Assembly: GCA_016932965.1 (NCBI GenBank)
Contig: JAFGBW010000039.1
Coordinates: 1-64,000 of the forward strand
DNA from: Candidatus Auribacterota bacterium
GTDB taxonomy: Bacteria > Auribacterota > JAFGBW01
Reading direction: 5' to 3'
DNA: 64,000 bases
Shown here: in pieces, positions 19,601 to 28,286 of the stretch
Position numbering within the stretch: the stretch's first letter is position 1
How the letters are laid out: each line of letters opens with the position of its first letter
Made by a program: the position numbers and the translations under genes
Notes under the pieces: model-generated
What the model was told of the DNA's origin: nothing
The model's database searches: none
Seen by the model: the letters and a program-made list of their open reading frames with translations, nothing else

Positions 19601-20254
19601 TCCACGGATAACAGGATGATCAGGACTCAATGCCCGCTTGCGGTGTTCCAGGATTTTATCGGTATCAAGCATTCGTCTCATCACGTCATCAGGAACCACT
19701 TCTATTTTTGAGACTTCATGGGATGTCCGGAATCCGTCGAAAAAATGAAGGAAGGGGATCCTGGAGTCCAGGGAAGCAGCCTGGGCGATGAGGGCGAAAT
19801 CCATGGCTTCCTGAACGGACGCGGAAGCCATGAGGCCGAATCCGGTGGAGCGCACTGCCATGACGTCACTGTGATCTCCGAAAATAGACAGGGCATGTGT
19901 GGCCACGGTTCTGGCCGAGACATGGATGACAACAGGCGTTAATTCTCCGGCGATTTTAAACATATTCGGGATCATCAGTAACAGTCCCTGGGAGGCAGTG
20001 AAAGTGGTGCCTAATGCGCCTGATTGGATGGCTCCATGGAGCGCACCGGAGGCTCCGCCTTCGCTTTGCATTTCCACTACACGCGGAATGGTTCCCCAGA
20101 TATTGGTTTTGCCTTCTGCGGCCCATGCGTCAGCCCATTCTGCCATGTTGGAGGAAGGGGTGATCGGATAAATGGAGATCACTTCATTGATGCGGTATGC
20201 TACATAAGCAACGGCTTCATTGCCGTCGATGGTTGTAAAGTTTTTTTCTTTCAT
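16679..20254 (-). CDS. nifJ: Pyruvate:ferredoxin (flavodoxin) oxidoreductase, single-chain
   Basis: This enzyme oxidises pyruvate with CoA to acetyl-CoA and CO2, reducing ferredoxin or flavodoxin, and is central to anaerobic carbon metabolism. The 1191-aa chain has the usual order: the pyrimidine-binding domain (TIDGNEAVAYVAYR onward), the gamma and CoA-binding middle part, two 4Fe-4S motifs (CIQCGKCSIVCPH and CTGCSVCTDACPA, about residues 690-760), and the C-terminal TPP domain (GGDGWAYDIGYGG, VYSNTGGQMSKSTP). A strong AGGAG lies 5 nt before ATG. Use with ferredoxin rather than flavodoxin is not decided by sequence. Confidence 0.96.
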   Translation of the reverse strand: MKEKNFTTIDGNEAVAYVAYRINEVISIYPITPSSNMAEWADAWAAEGKTNIWGTIPRVVEMQSEGGASGALHGAIQSGALGTTFTASQGLLLMIPNMFKIAGELTPVVIHVSARTVATHALSIFGDHSDVMAVRSTGFGLMASASVQEAMDFALIAQAASLDSRIPFLHFFDGFRTSHEVSKIEVVPDDVMRRMLDTDKILEHRKRALSPDHPVIRGTAQNPDVFFQARETCNPYYNACADIVQQKMNEFASQTGREYHLFDYHGAKDAERVIILMASGCEPVHETVDHLLSQGEKVGVLKVRLYRPFDMKRFVDSLPATVQKIAVLDRTKEPGSPGEPLYLDCVNAFHEAQLLGWGSMKNTPKIIGGRYGLSSKEFTPAMIKGVFDHLDSGHLKNHFTIGIKDDVTHLSLPYDPQFSTESNKVTRAIFYGLGSDGTVGANKNSIKIIGENTDNYAQGYFVYDSKKAGAVTVSHLRFGSNPIHSTYLISQANFVACHQNLFLEKYDMLSNAADKGTFLLNSPYGPNEVWNHLPKEVQETIIAKKMKFYVIDAYKVAKETGMGQRINTIMQVCFFAISGVLPKNEAIEEIKKAIKKTYGKKGDDVVKKNMDAVDQTLAHLSEVKVPNKVTSTFTMPPAVAEDSPVFVKEVLGEIIAGRGDLIPVSKFPADGTFPTATSQYEKRNIALEIPVWDPATCIQCGKCSIVCPHGVIRMKTYDPKLLEKAPPSFKSADVKAGASKGMKCSIQVSPEDCTGCSVCTDACPAKNKTDPSKKAINMAPQPPLRAAEKENWKYFLSLPDADPRLLKTNVIREQQLMRPLFEFSGACGGCGETPYLKLISQLFGDRMIASNATGCSSIYGGNLPTTPWAVNAQGRGPAWSNSLFEDNAEFGFGFRLTIDKMIEFSSELLMKLSSQVGQELADFILKSQQKTEAEIYEQRERVAELKKILEKMNSPEAKHLLAISDMLVKKSVWILGGDGWAYDIGYGGLDHVLSSGRNVNMLVLDTEVYSNTGGQMSKSTPRAAVAKFAAAGKPAPKKDLGLMAMTYGTVYVARISIGARDDHALKAILEAEAYEGPSLIIAYSHCIAHGIDMAKGLQNEKAAVASGQWPLYRFNPDRIKTGENPFQLDSKDPEIPVEKYLNMETRFKMLGKTKPEEMKHLFAEAQEDVNLRWALYKYLSTIKFPAKEEGK

Positions 20255-20345
20255 ATGTACTCCTGATTGCTGTGATAGGTTAAAAGAATAATAAAGTCTT
20301 CGTTGCTAACTTGGAACAGCGGGGACTATTTTTAATAGATCTTGT

Positions 20346-20374
20346 ATTATAGCCCTTTGTTAGCTTAATATGAA
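20346..20374 (-). promoter_or_regulatory. Sigma-70-type promoter for the oxidoreductase gene
   Basis: On the minus strand, TTCATA (20369-20374) and a perfect TATAAT (20346-20351) are separated by 17 bp, about 90 bp before the start codon. The -10 box matches fully and the -35 box matches 4 of 6. The call is based on sequence only. Confidence 0.5.
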
Positions 20375-20424
20375 TAAAATTTTGTCTTTTCATTGAAAAA
20401 TTTTTTAAAAATAAAGAGGAAAAC

Positions 20425-21912
20425 ATGACCCAGTTATTTATCTATAACACCTTATCCAGGCAGAAAGAAATTTTTAACCCGGTCAAGCCCGGGGAAGTAT
20501 CCATGTATGTCTGCGGACCTACGGTTTATGATTACTGCCATTTGGGGCATGCCAGGGCTGCTGTTTCTTTTGATACGGTATTCCGGTTTTTAAAATACTT
20601 GGGATACCAAGTGACGTATGTCCGGAATCTCACGGATGTGGATGATAAAATCATCAAACGTTCAAGAGAAGAGATGCCTGATTATGAACATGATCCCAAA
20701 GAGGCGTGCAGGCTCCTGTCAGAAAAATACACGCATGCTTTTCATGAAGACATGTTGGCCTTGAATCTTCTTGCTCCTACGATGGAACCGAGAGCCACGG
20801 AACATATTCAGGAGATGATCCGCATGATAGAAGTGCTGCTTAAAAACGGTCAGGCATACAATGTGGGTGGGAACGTGTATTTTGATGTTTCCTGTTTTCA
20901 TGAATACGGGAGTCTTTCTGGGCGGAACATGGAAGAGATGGAAACTCATTCGAGATTGGAAGAGGATCCGGATAAAAAAAATCCACTGGATTTCGCCTTA
21001 TGGAAGAAAAGCATTCCGGGTGAGCCGTTTTGGGAAGCCTCTTTCGGGAACGGCCGGCCGGGGTGGCATATCGAATGTTCCGCCATGAGCACCAAATATC
21101 TTGGCGATACATTCGACCTTCACGGTGGCGGACAGGACCTCATTTTCCCTCATCATGAAAATGAAATATGCCAATCCAGATCTTTTTCCGGGAAAAGATT
21201 CGCCGTTTACTGGATGCACAATGGCATGATCACCATCCACAGGGAAAAAATGTCCAAATCTCTCAAGAATTTCAAGCTGCTTCGGGAATTGTTTATCGAG
21301 TTCAGGCCGAGGATCATTAAGTTTTATCTGCTTTCCACCCATTATCGTTCACCGCTGGATTTTGATCCCGGATTGATAGCCAAAGCCGGTGAAGGATTGG
21401 AACGAATTGATAACACACTTTCCAGGGCCAAGGCTTTCCTTTTACAAAAACACGGGACATCTATAGTCGGGGAAGGGGAACCTGATCCGGAATGGGTGGA
21501 GGCGTTGTGTGATGATTTCAATACCCCAAAAGGATTGGGGGCGGTTTTTTCCTCCTGTACCCGGTTGAATACCTTGCTTGCTCAGGGCGTTGCCCCATTG
21601 GAAGAAATCAAGAATTATTTCGCCAGCATATTGAAGATGATGTCTTTGTTGGGGTTGGAGGCGGAAACGGATCAGATTCATACGGTCTTGCGATCGGATT
21701 TTCCTTCCGGTTTTGATGCCGTGATGGAACTGCTGGCGGCAAAGAAGCACGATCTCGCTGATCATGAAATTCATCTGCTTGTTGCCGGAAGAGGTCTGGC
21801 AAAACTAAGGAAGGATTTCAAGCTGGCGGATGAGATAAGGAACCATCTGACTTTATCTGGAATCGAACTTCGGGATGCTGCTCAAGCCTTTTATTGGAAG
21901 AGAAATCATTAA
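20425..21912 (+). CDS. cysS: Cysteinyl-tRNA synthetase
   Basis: CysS charges tRNA-Cys with cysteine. It is a class I synthetase with the HIGH-type motif HLGH at residues 39-42, the zinc-binding cysteine in YVCGPTVYDY, and KMSKS in REKMSKSLKNF (about residue 272). Zinc-binding HIECSAMS and HHENE segments also lie in the catalytic core. The 495-aa length is normal. AAAGAGG precedes the ATG. The gene is divergent from the oxidoreductase gene across a gap of 170 bp. Confidence 0.97.
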   Translation: MTQLFIYNTLSRQKEIFNPVKPGEVSMYVCGPTVYDYCHLGHARAAVSFDTVFRFLKYLGYQVTYVRNLTDVDDKIIKRSREEMPDYEHDPKEACRLLSEKYTHAFHEDMLALNLLAPTMEPRATEHIQEMIRMIEVLLKNGQAYNVGGNVYFDVSCFHEYGSLSGRNMEEMETHSRLEEDPDKKNPLDFALWKKSIPGEPFWEASFGNGRPGWHIECSAMSTKYLGDTFDLHGGGQDLIFPHHENEICQSRSFSGKRFAVYWMHNGMITIHREKMSKSLKNFKLLRELFIEFRPRIIKFYLLSTHYRSPLDFDPGLIAKAGEGLERIDNTLSRAKAFLLQKHGTSIVGEGEPDPEWVEALCDDFNTPKGLGAVFSSCTRLNTLLAQGVAPLEEIKNYFASILKMMSLLGLEAETDQIHTVLRSDFPSGFDAVMELLAAKKHDLADHEIHLLVAGRGLAKLRKDFKLADEIRNHLTLSGIELRDAAQAFYWKRNH

Positions 21913-21996
21913 TCTTGATTCCCTTTTTAAAAATTTATGGTAATATAGCGTCATATCTTGAAAATCATGATGAAGGATGGTTTTTTTCAGGGTGAA

Positions 21997-22590
21997 ATGA
22001 TGAATAGAATCAGGAAAAGTTTTTTATATGGCTTTTTTTTATTGTTGCATCTTCCCGTAGTTGTATCCGCTGACTATGATTCCGGTTTGAAGGCATACAG
22101 CAACGGGGATTTTCAAAAAGCATTGAAGGAATGGAAACCGCTTGCCGAACAGGGTGATGCCCAGGCTCAGCACAATCTGGGGGTCATGTATGGGAAAGGC
22201 AAAGGGGTGCAGAAAAGTGATGCGGAAGCTTTCAAGTGGTTTTTAAAAGCTGCGGAACAGGGTTATGCCAAGGCCCAATCCAACCTGGGGGTTCTCTATG
22301 CCACCGGAGCAGGGGTTGAAAAGAATCTGGGGGAAGCGTTGAAATGGTACACCAAAGCCGCGGAACAGGGCGTGACTCAGGCCCAGTATAATTTGAGCGT
22401 GATGTATTTCAAGGGAGAGGGCATTAAACCTGATTTTGTGAATGCTCTGTTTTGGGTCATGTTGGCTGAAAGTGATTATGGGCCTGCCGTTGATTTGCGG
22501 AAGGAGATTCTGAAAAATGCTACCACAAATCAGATTGAGACAGCCAAGCAGAGGGTGAAGGAATGGAACTCAAAAAAGAGTCTCGAGTAG
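21997..22590 (+). CDS. Exported Sel1-repeat (TPR-like) protein
   Basis: The N terminus is a signal peptide (RIRKSFLYGFFLLLHLPVVVSA). About three Sel1 repeats follow, with the pattern EQGDAQAQHNLGVMYGKG, EQGYAKAQSNLGVLYATG and EQGVTQAQYNLSVMYFKG. Sel1 repeats form alpha-solenoids that bind partner proteins, often in the periplasm; no specific partner is evident. The start is one of two adjacent ATG codons at 21997 and 22000. A longer frame from 21958 lacks support. Confidence 0.82.
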   Translation: MMNRIRKSFLYGFFLLLHLPVVVSADYDSGLKAYSNGDFQKALKEWKPLAEQGDAQAQHNLGVMYGKGKGVQKSDAEAFKWFLKAAEQGYAKAQSNLGVLYATGAGVEKNLGEALKWYTKAAEQGVTQAQYNLSVMYFKGEGIKPDFVNALFWVMLAESDYGPAVDLRKEILKNATTNQIETAKQRVKEWNSKKSLE

Positions 22591-22654
22591 TCCGATGAAT
22601 TTTTTCCGGGAGTTTCATGCGGGAAACGGGTTTGATCGATGGGGAGAACTGTGA

Positions 22655-24502
22655 TCATTCGACAGTGACAGACTTGGCCAGGTTTCTCGGTTTGTCGATC
22701 TGGTTTCCTTTATGTTTCGCAAAATAATAGGCCAGCATTTGAAGGACGATGACATTCAGTATCGGGGACAATTCTTCGGCGGTCTCGGGAATATAGATCA
22801 CTTCATGCGAAAAGGACTTGACTTGTTCATCACCTTCTGTGGCCAATGAAATGATGATGCCTTCTCTGGCCTCGACTTCTTTGATGTTTGAAATCATTTT
22901 TTCATAAGTTTTAGATGCGGTACAGATGCATATCACCGGCAAGGCCTTGTTGATGAGAGCAATGGGACCGTGCTTCATTTCCCCCGCGGCGTATCCTTCG
23001 GCATGCATGTATGAGATCTCTTTATTTTTGAGTGCTCCTTCCATGGCCACGGGAAAATTCAGATGCCTTCCCAGATACAATGCGCTTGTTGCGAGATGAT
23101 ATTTTAAGGCGCATGAACGGATATGCTTTTCCGCCTGCAGTACTTTTACCACTTTAGATGGGAGATGGAAAATTTCTTTTAAAAGAGGATTCTTTTGTTT
23201 CCTTTTAAATTCTTTTCTGATTTGCGCGATATGGATTGAGAGAAGCAACAGGGTGATCACCTGGCTTGTAAGCGCCTTAGTTGAAGCAACCCCGATTTCA
23301 GGACCGGCATGAGTGTAAACAACACCGTGACTTTCTCTGTCTATTGAGCTGTTCAGCACATTCACAACGGAAAGGACTGTTGATCCGTGTTTTTTTGCTT
23401 CTAGGATGCTGGCGAGTGTATCAGCCGTTTCACCGGATTGAGAGATTGCAATAACTAGATTGTTTTTATTGAGTTTCGGTTTTGCGTATCTGAATTCAGA
23501 AGAAAGCATGACCTCCACAGGGAGATCCATGAATTCCTCAAAATAATATTTTCCAATATAGCCCGCATGATAGGCCGTGCCGCAGCCGGTAATATATATC
23601 CGGTCAATGGAGCGGAAAAAATCATCCGGGATCTTTAGATCATTGAAACACATTTGAAAAGCATTTCTGTTGTTTCCCAGCCGTAGCCGGATAATCCGTT
23701 TCAATATTTCCGGCTGTTCATGGATTTCTTTATGGGTATAGGATTCATGACCGCCCAAGCCTATGGACAAATTCTTAATATTAAGGCGGGTCGTCCTGAT
23801 TTTTTTGTTTCGGCCGGATGAGACATTGAATAATCGGGAAGATGTGCCGTTGAAAATAAGGACGTCGCCTTCATCAAGGTAGAGGACTTCACGGGTACGG
23901 GTTATGAAAGGGGACGCATCTGAAGCCAGAAAAACTTCGTTATCCTTGAACCCTGCAATAAGGGGAGACCCTTTTCGTGCGGCGTAGATGGTTCCTGGAG
24001 TGTCTTTAGCGATCATGGCAATAGCGAATGCTCCTTCCAGTCTGGAGAGTGTTTTCATGAAAGCGTTTTTCATAGACATACCCTGAGAGAGGTATCGCGC
24101 GATCAAATGAGGGATCACTTCAGTATCGGTTTCTGAGATAAAATGAATGCCTGCGTTTTTCAGCTCATGGCGCAGAACATCATGATTTTCAATGATGCCG
24201 TTATGAACAATACAGATCTTTTTGTCTTGTGACAGATGGGGATGGGCGTTATTTTGTGTCGGTTTCCCATGGGTTGCCCAGCGCGTATGGGCTATACCGG
24301 TTTTGCCTTGAAGAGGCCCATTTGAAAGGGATTTTTCCAGCATGTGAAGCATCCCGCATTCCTTGCGGATCTCGATATCGCCGATCGGGTTGACGACGGC
24401 AATCCCTGCGGAATCATAGCCACGGTATTCAAGGAGCCTCAACCCGTTCATCAAAAAATCAACACAATCCTTTTTTCCTGAATAAGCCACAATCCCGCAC
24501 AT
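22655..24502 (-). CDS. glmS: Glutamine-fructose-6-phosphate aminotransferase (isomerizing)
   Basis: GlmS makes glucosamine-6-phosphate from fructose-6-phosphate and glutamine, feeding UDP-GlcNAc to murA and the cell envelope. The protein starts MCGIVAYSG with the nucleophilic Cys2 of the glutaminase domain. It also has HTRWATHG and HNGIIENHD, then two SIS domains with SQSGETADTL and the C-terminal LAKSVTVE tail. The 615-aa length is typical. pyrE ends 3 bp upstream, so they form an operon. I see no glmS ribozyme in the upstream sequence. Confidence 0.97.
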   Translation of the reverse strand: MCGIVAYSGKKDCVDFLMNGLRLLEYRGYDSAGIAVVNPIGDIEIRKECGMLHMLEKSLSNGPLQGKTGIAHTRWATHGKPTQNNAHPHLSQDKKICIVHNGIIENHDVLRHELKNAGIHFISETDTEVIPHLIARYLSQGMSMKNAFMKTLSRLEGAFAIAMIAKDTPGTIYAARKGSPLIAGFKDNEVFLASDASPFITRTREVLYLDEGDVLIFNGTSSRLFNVSSGRNKKIRTTRLNIKNLSIGLGGHESYTHKEIHEQPEILKRIIRLRLGNNRNAFQMCFNDLKIPDDFFRSIDRIYITGCGTAYHAGYIGKYYFEEFMDLPVEVMLSSEFRYAKPKLNKNNLVIAISQSGETADTLASILEAKKHGSTVLSVVNVLNSSIDRESHGVVYTHAGPEIGVASTKALTSQVITLLLLSIHIAQIRKEFKRKQKNPLLKEIFHLPSKVVKVLQAEKHIRSCALKYHLATSALYLGRHLNFPVAMEGALKNKEISYMHAEGYAAGEMKHGPIALINKALPVICICTASKTYEKMISNIKEVEAREGIIISLATEGDEQVKSFSHEVIYIPETAEELSPILNVIVLQMLAYYFAKHKGNQIDKPRNLAKSVTVE

Positions 24503-24505
24503 GGG

Positions 24506-25060
24506 TTAATTTCCTTTTTTGTCTGGGGGCAGAAAATCTTGGATTTTGAAAAGAGACCGCATGGGAATGCCCAGTTTTTCAAAGGCTTCTTTTCCTCCCT
24601 GGCTGCGATCCACGATGCAGAGAACGACAGCCACTTTAAGCCCTGATGCCAGGGCTATTTCCGTCGCTTTTAAAGCGGAACCGCCTGTGGTGATCACATC
24701 ATCCACGATCGTTACCAAGCTGCCTTCCGGAGGAGGATTTTCCATCTGACTGGTTGTTCCATGATCTTTTTTTTCTTTGCGGACCAGAAATCCCTGGATA
24801 GGTCTTTTTTTTAAGTGGGAGACTAAAGTGATGCTGCTGACAATCGGGTCCGCTCCCAACGTCAAGCCGCCCACCGCGATGCAATCTTCAGGAATAAGCT
24901 CAAGTAAATTTTCCCCCACCAGATAGGAACCTTTTGCGCTTAATGTTACCGGCTTGCAATTGATGTAGTAAGAACTTTTTTGCCCGCTGGCTAAAGTAAA
25001 ATCGCCGAATTTTAAGGCATGATTCAATAATTCCTGTTTTAATTCAGACAAAGAATCCAT
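24506..25060 (-). CDS. pyrE: Orotate phosphoribosyltransferase
   Basis: PyrE joins orotate to PRPP to give OMP in pyrimidine synthesis. The PRPP-binding motif IVDDVITTGGSALKA is visible in the second half, with the N-terminal FTLASGQKSSYYINCK segment typical of PyrE, and the KKDHGT catalytic-loop region. At 184 aa it has a standard length. It is the first gene of a pyrE-glmS operon. The dihydroorotase gene of the same pathway lies at 46221. Confidence 0.92.
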   Translation of the reverse strand: MDSLSELKQELLNHALKFGDFTLASGQKSSYYINCKPVTLSAKGSYLVGENLLELIPEDCIAVGGLTLGADPIVSSITLVSHLKKRPIQGFLVRKEKKDHGTTSQMENPPPEGSLVTIVDDVITTGGSALKATEIALASGLKVAVVLCIVDRSQGGKEAFEKLGIPMRSLFKIQDFLPPDKKGN

Positions 25061-25388
25061 ACGCTGCTGTCCGGTATTTATTATCCTTGTTTATTTCATT
25101 ATTCTTCGTTTTTAGAATCCAGAATTCAGGAGTCAATTTCGTTTTTGCCTCTGATTTCCATCCCTAGTAGAAGGGTGAAGCCCGTCATCTGTTACGGCCG
25201 TTTCATATCAACGGATTATATTTTTCATCTTCTAACACCGGTTATATGCATAAAAACATTTTTTAATCATATTCGCAGTATTGATGCTGAACGTCCATCT
25301 TTTTTTAAATTGCCAGTTTTTTCAATCATTAGTAATCTTGCCTCACCATTTTCTGGATTTAACAGATATCATATTTGAGAGTCATTTC
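25061..25388. other. Intergenic region between pyrE and the HTH-EIIA gene
   Basis: This gap of 328 bp separates divergent genes and must hold both promoters. The only recognisable content is a copy of the CAGGAGTC repeat at about 25115-25136 (AGAATTCAGGAGTCAA). On the minus strand the repeat contains TTGACT at 25131-25136, which could act as a weak -35 box for pyrE. The frame to the right is open from 25281, but the true start is ATG 25389. I see no RNA gene. Confidence 0.5.
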
Positions 25389-26099
25389 ATGCCCCAGAGT
25401 AAACTTGGTTTAAAAGAGGCCGCTGAATATCTTGATCTTTCCGTCAAGGATCTTCAGTTTTTGGTGGAAAAGGGAAAGGTGCCTCATGAGATGGAACGAA
25501 ACAAGTTCGTTTTCCGTAAAGGGGTATTGCGAGACTGGGCCAATCAATTCCTTTTTTCTGACACAACGAACCTGTCTGGGAAGAAGCATCACGGTTCTTT
25601 CAAATTATGGTCTAAGGCGAATCTCATTGAAAAAAAACTCGGAGACTGGCTGTTGAATGAATCGATGGAGCCTTTTTTACCGGCCAGGACCAAACCTAGC
25701 GTTTTAAGAGAATTAGTGAATGTGGCGGCAAAAACGGGCATGCTTTCAGATCCGACCAAATTGTTGGGGTTGTTGAGAAACCGCGAAGAATTAGGACCGA
25801 CAGGATTGAAAAACGGCATAGCCATTCCTCATCCCAGGATTCATACACCGGACTTGTGTTATGAATCTTTCATGGTTATTGCAAAAGTTCCCGGCGGGAT
25901 CCCTTTCGGATCCCTGGACGGAGAAAACAGCGATCTTTTTTTTATGCCCTGTGCTCAAACTGAGGAAGATCATATCTTCATGCTGGGACGTCTGACTTCC
26001 ATGATAAAAAAGACGGATCTCTGTCAGTCTTTGAGAGACGCAAAAGACGCGGAAGAAATGATATCGTATTTTCAAGCTTGCGAAGAGAAACTCATTTGA
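25389..26099 (+). CDS. HTH (excisionase-like) + PTS EIIA (fructose/PtsN type) fusion
   Basis: Residues 1-60 resemble an excisionase/MerR-type DNA-binding domain (LGLKEAAEYLDLSVKDLQFL, VEKGKVPHEM). Residues from about 95 onward are an EIIA domain with the phosphorylatable His in GIAIPHPRIH. No EIIB or EIIC transporter gene is near, so the protein is more likely regulatory than transporting, signalling the PTS phosphorylation state. The ATG at 25389 fits the domain start and has GAGAG upstream. A second EIIA gene is at 32884-33375. Confidence 0.75.
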   Translation: MPQSKLGLKEAAEYLDLSVKDLQFLVEKGKVPHEMERNKFVFRKGVLRDWANQFLFSDTTNLSGKKHHGSFKLWSKANLIEKKLGDWLLNESMEPFLPARTKPSVLRELVNVAAKTGMLSDPTKLLGLLRNREELGPTGLKNGIAIPHPRIHTPDLCYESFMVIAKVPGGIPFGSLDGENSDLFFMPCAQTEEDHIFMLGRLTSMIKKTDLCQSLRDAKDAEEMISYFQACEEKLI

Positions 26100-26174
26100 G
26101 TCTCGTCCAGATAAAACGAAATAGCCCCTTAAATTTTATTTTGCTTTCAATGAGATTCGTTTTAATATGGGGCC

Positions 26175-28286
26175 ATGACTACTCCTTCCGCAACAGAGCT
26201 GAAAGCTTTGAAACAAGGAATTGTGCGCAGGATTTCTCTGGGATTGAATTTGCTGACGCTTTATCCTCCGATCCATCCGGAAGTAAAAGCTGGAATTCAT
26301 AATCTGATGCTGCATTTGGAGCCGTTTTTTTCCATTGAAAAGGAACTTTGGATTGGGATCGAGCCGAAAGGATGGGTGATCCAGGGAGTGGATCTTTCCA
26401 AGGAAAATATACAATTCGGTGCCACTGCCCGCGAGCTTCACCGACGCGGCGTGTCAGCCTTTGTTGTTTATCCTGGTGTGACGGAAGTCACGCTTTTAAA
26501 TTTTTTTCGGATTGCTGCATTGCCGGTGGCTGAAGTCGAATCCAGAGGTGGGCTTATCAAGATTGCCTCGGAGTTTTCGCTCCCTTTCATCAATTTATTC
26601 GCTTTGGATTATGAAAAATTATTTTCTGAAGAATCTTCAACGGAAGATGATCAGCTATTTGAGGAAAATAAGTGGAAGAATCTGATAGATCGTTTTATTA
26701 CTGCCGGGGGAAATATTCTTTCAAGCGAATCCACGGGCCCTCGCTTCCAAACGGCGGAGGAACTGGCGCTCTTACTCAATCGGATTTATAAAAAAGGGGG
26801 GCTTGAAGAAACGGAGAAGATGATCTCTTTTTTAAAATTCCTAGGTACAGCCTGTCTCACCGAAGGGAATCAAAAAAAACCCAAGATTGAAAAATTCTGT
26901 CAGTTGATCTCCCAGCTCAATCCCGATATCGTGAATAAAACCGTTTCTTCTATCAACCGATCAGAAAAGCAGTTTGATCAGTTTGATGACAGGCTGCTTC
27001 AGACCTTTAATTTATTTTTAGATTCTTCTTCCAGGAAGGATGAACAGCAGATTTTTGAAGATAACAAAGAGACTGAGTCCTCATTTCAAGAGGCTCATCT
27101 TCTTCATGATATTTTTCAGAAAAGGTCAAAGGGGATTGCTTTTTCTGAAGCTTATAAAGGCTCCATCACCCAGATGATTGAAAGGATGGAACCTCTTATA
27201 ACCAGGGACGCTGACGCCCGTTCGGACCAGAAAAAGTATGAATCAGAATTACAGCCCGTGATTCTGTCTCATCATGTTTTTCGGGTTATTCTGGACCTCC
27301 TTGAACTCGAAAATAATCCCGTTGATTATATGAAGTTGATTTCCCGGCTGCCTCCTTATTTTGAAAGAGTATTTCAGTCAAGGAACCTGGATCTCATCTA
27401 TGAAGCCTTTTCTTTTCTGGACAGGCACAGTGCGCTCAAGGAGGATGATTTGATCCGTTCCAGTGCTGATCAAACCTTGAATCTGGTCTTTTCCGGTGCC
27501 GTTGTATTGGAATTAACGGAAAAGTATCTTAAAGAAAACAATAAGGAGTCTTTAATTCTTGAAAAACTTCTTTTGCGCCTCAATCGGTCCATGGTCATCA
27601 CACAGATACGTCTTTTTGGGTCTACGTTGACGGATGAAGAGACAAAGGGCCGCCTTTTTTCGCTTCTTTCCAAGCTCATGTATTCAAATATTCCATTACT
27701 AGAGGCAGACATCAAAAATCCGGATTCGAATGTGGTCAAGGATGCGATTCGGATCATGCGTTGCATGCCGAATGAATCCTGTGCGGATATGCTTGCGTCT
27801 TTATTAAATCATGCAGAAGCGGAAATCAGACATCAGGCATTGGACGCCTTGATGAATCATGGGACCCAGAGGAGCCTGGAATATCTTCTGCCTTTGCTGA
27901 AATTATCCAATAAGGATTTGTTTTCGAAAGCCGTTAAATCGATAGCCTGTTATGCCAAGATGCCTATCCTGCAGAAAGTGAAATCATTTTTGATTTCCCA
28001 GGATATGTTCGAACGTAATTATGACAAAAAAATGGACATCATCGCTGCGTTGGGGGATCAGAGAAATATCCATGCAGTGGCGTTGTTGACGGACGTGTTT
28101 AATCATACCCCTTTTTTCCGGGAGAAAAAGAATACAGCCTTTTGCGCAGCGATATTAAATGCTCTTGCCAAAATCGGAACCAATGACGCCTTGATAGCTC
28201 TGTCTTCCCTCAGCAAGAGTGGCAGCACAGTTCTTCAATTAACGGGCAACATCCTTTTGGAGAACAGAAAGACCCCCTCCCCATGA
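26175..28286 (+). CDS. HEAT-repeat protein sharing its N-terminal domain with the next gene
   Basis: The function is unknown. The N-terminal ~110 residues (LGLNLLTLYPPIHPEV, IEKELWIGIEPKGWVI, GVTEVTLLNFFRIAALP) follow the same pattern as the N terminus of the HD-GYP protein encoded next. A long helical middle part follows. Residues from about 500 to 690 look like HEAT-type repeats (VVKDAIRIMRCMPNESCADM, EIRHQALDALMNHG, KDLFSKAVKSIACYA). No signal peptide or membrane segment is seen, so it is probably cytoplasmic. The stop overlaps the HD-GYP start by 4 bp, implying translational coupling and joint function. Confidence 0.65.
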   Translation: MTTPSATELKALKQGIVRRISLGLNLLTLYPPIHPEVKAGIHNLMLHLEPFFSIEKELWIGIEPKGWVIQGVDLSKENIQFGATARELHRRGVSAFVVYPGVTEVTLLNFFRIAALPVAEVESRGGLIKIASEFSLPFINLFALDYEKLFSEESSTEDDQLFEENKWKNLIDRFITAGGNILSSESTGPRFQTAEELALLLNRIYKKGGLEETEKMISFLKFLGTACLTEGNQKKPKIEKFCQLISQLNPDIVNKTVSSINRSEKQFDQFDDRLLQTFNLFLDSSSRKDEQQIFEDNKETESSFQEAHLLHDIFQKRSKGIAFSEAYKGSITQMIERMEPLITRDADARSDQKKYESELQPVILSHHVFRVILDLLELENNPVDYMKLISRLPPYFERVFQSRNLDLIYEAFSFLDRHSALKEDDLIRSSADQTLNLVFSGAVVLELTEKYLKENNKESLILEKLLLRLNRSMVITQIRLFGSTLTDEETKGRLFSLLSKLMYSNIPLLEADIKNPDSNVVKDAIRIMRCMPNESCADMLASLLNHAEAEIRHQALDALMNHGTQRSLEYLLPLLKLSNKDLFSKAVKSIACYAKMPILQKVKSFLISQDMFERNYDKKMDIIAALGDQRNIHAVALLTDVFNHTPFFREKKNTAFCAAILNALAKIGTNDALIALSSLSKSGSTVLQLTGNILLENRKTPSP

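Noticed and set aside
22591-22654. glmS ribozyme or terminator between the Sel1 gene and glmS
   Set aside because: The gap lies at the 3' ends of both genes, so a glmS ribozyme cannot be here. The upstream side is occupied by pyrE. No perfect stem is present.
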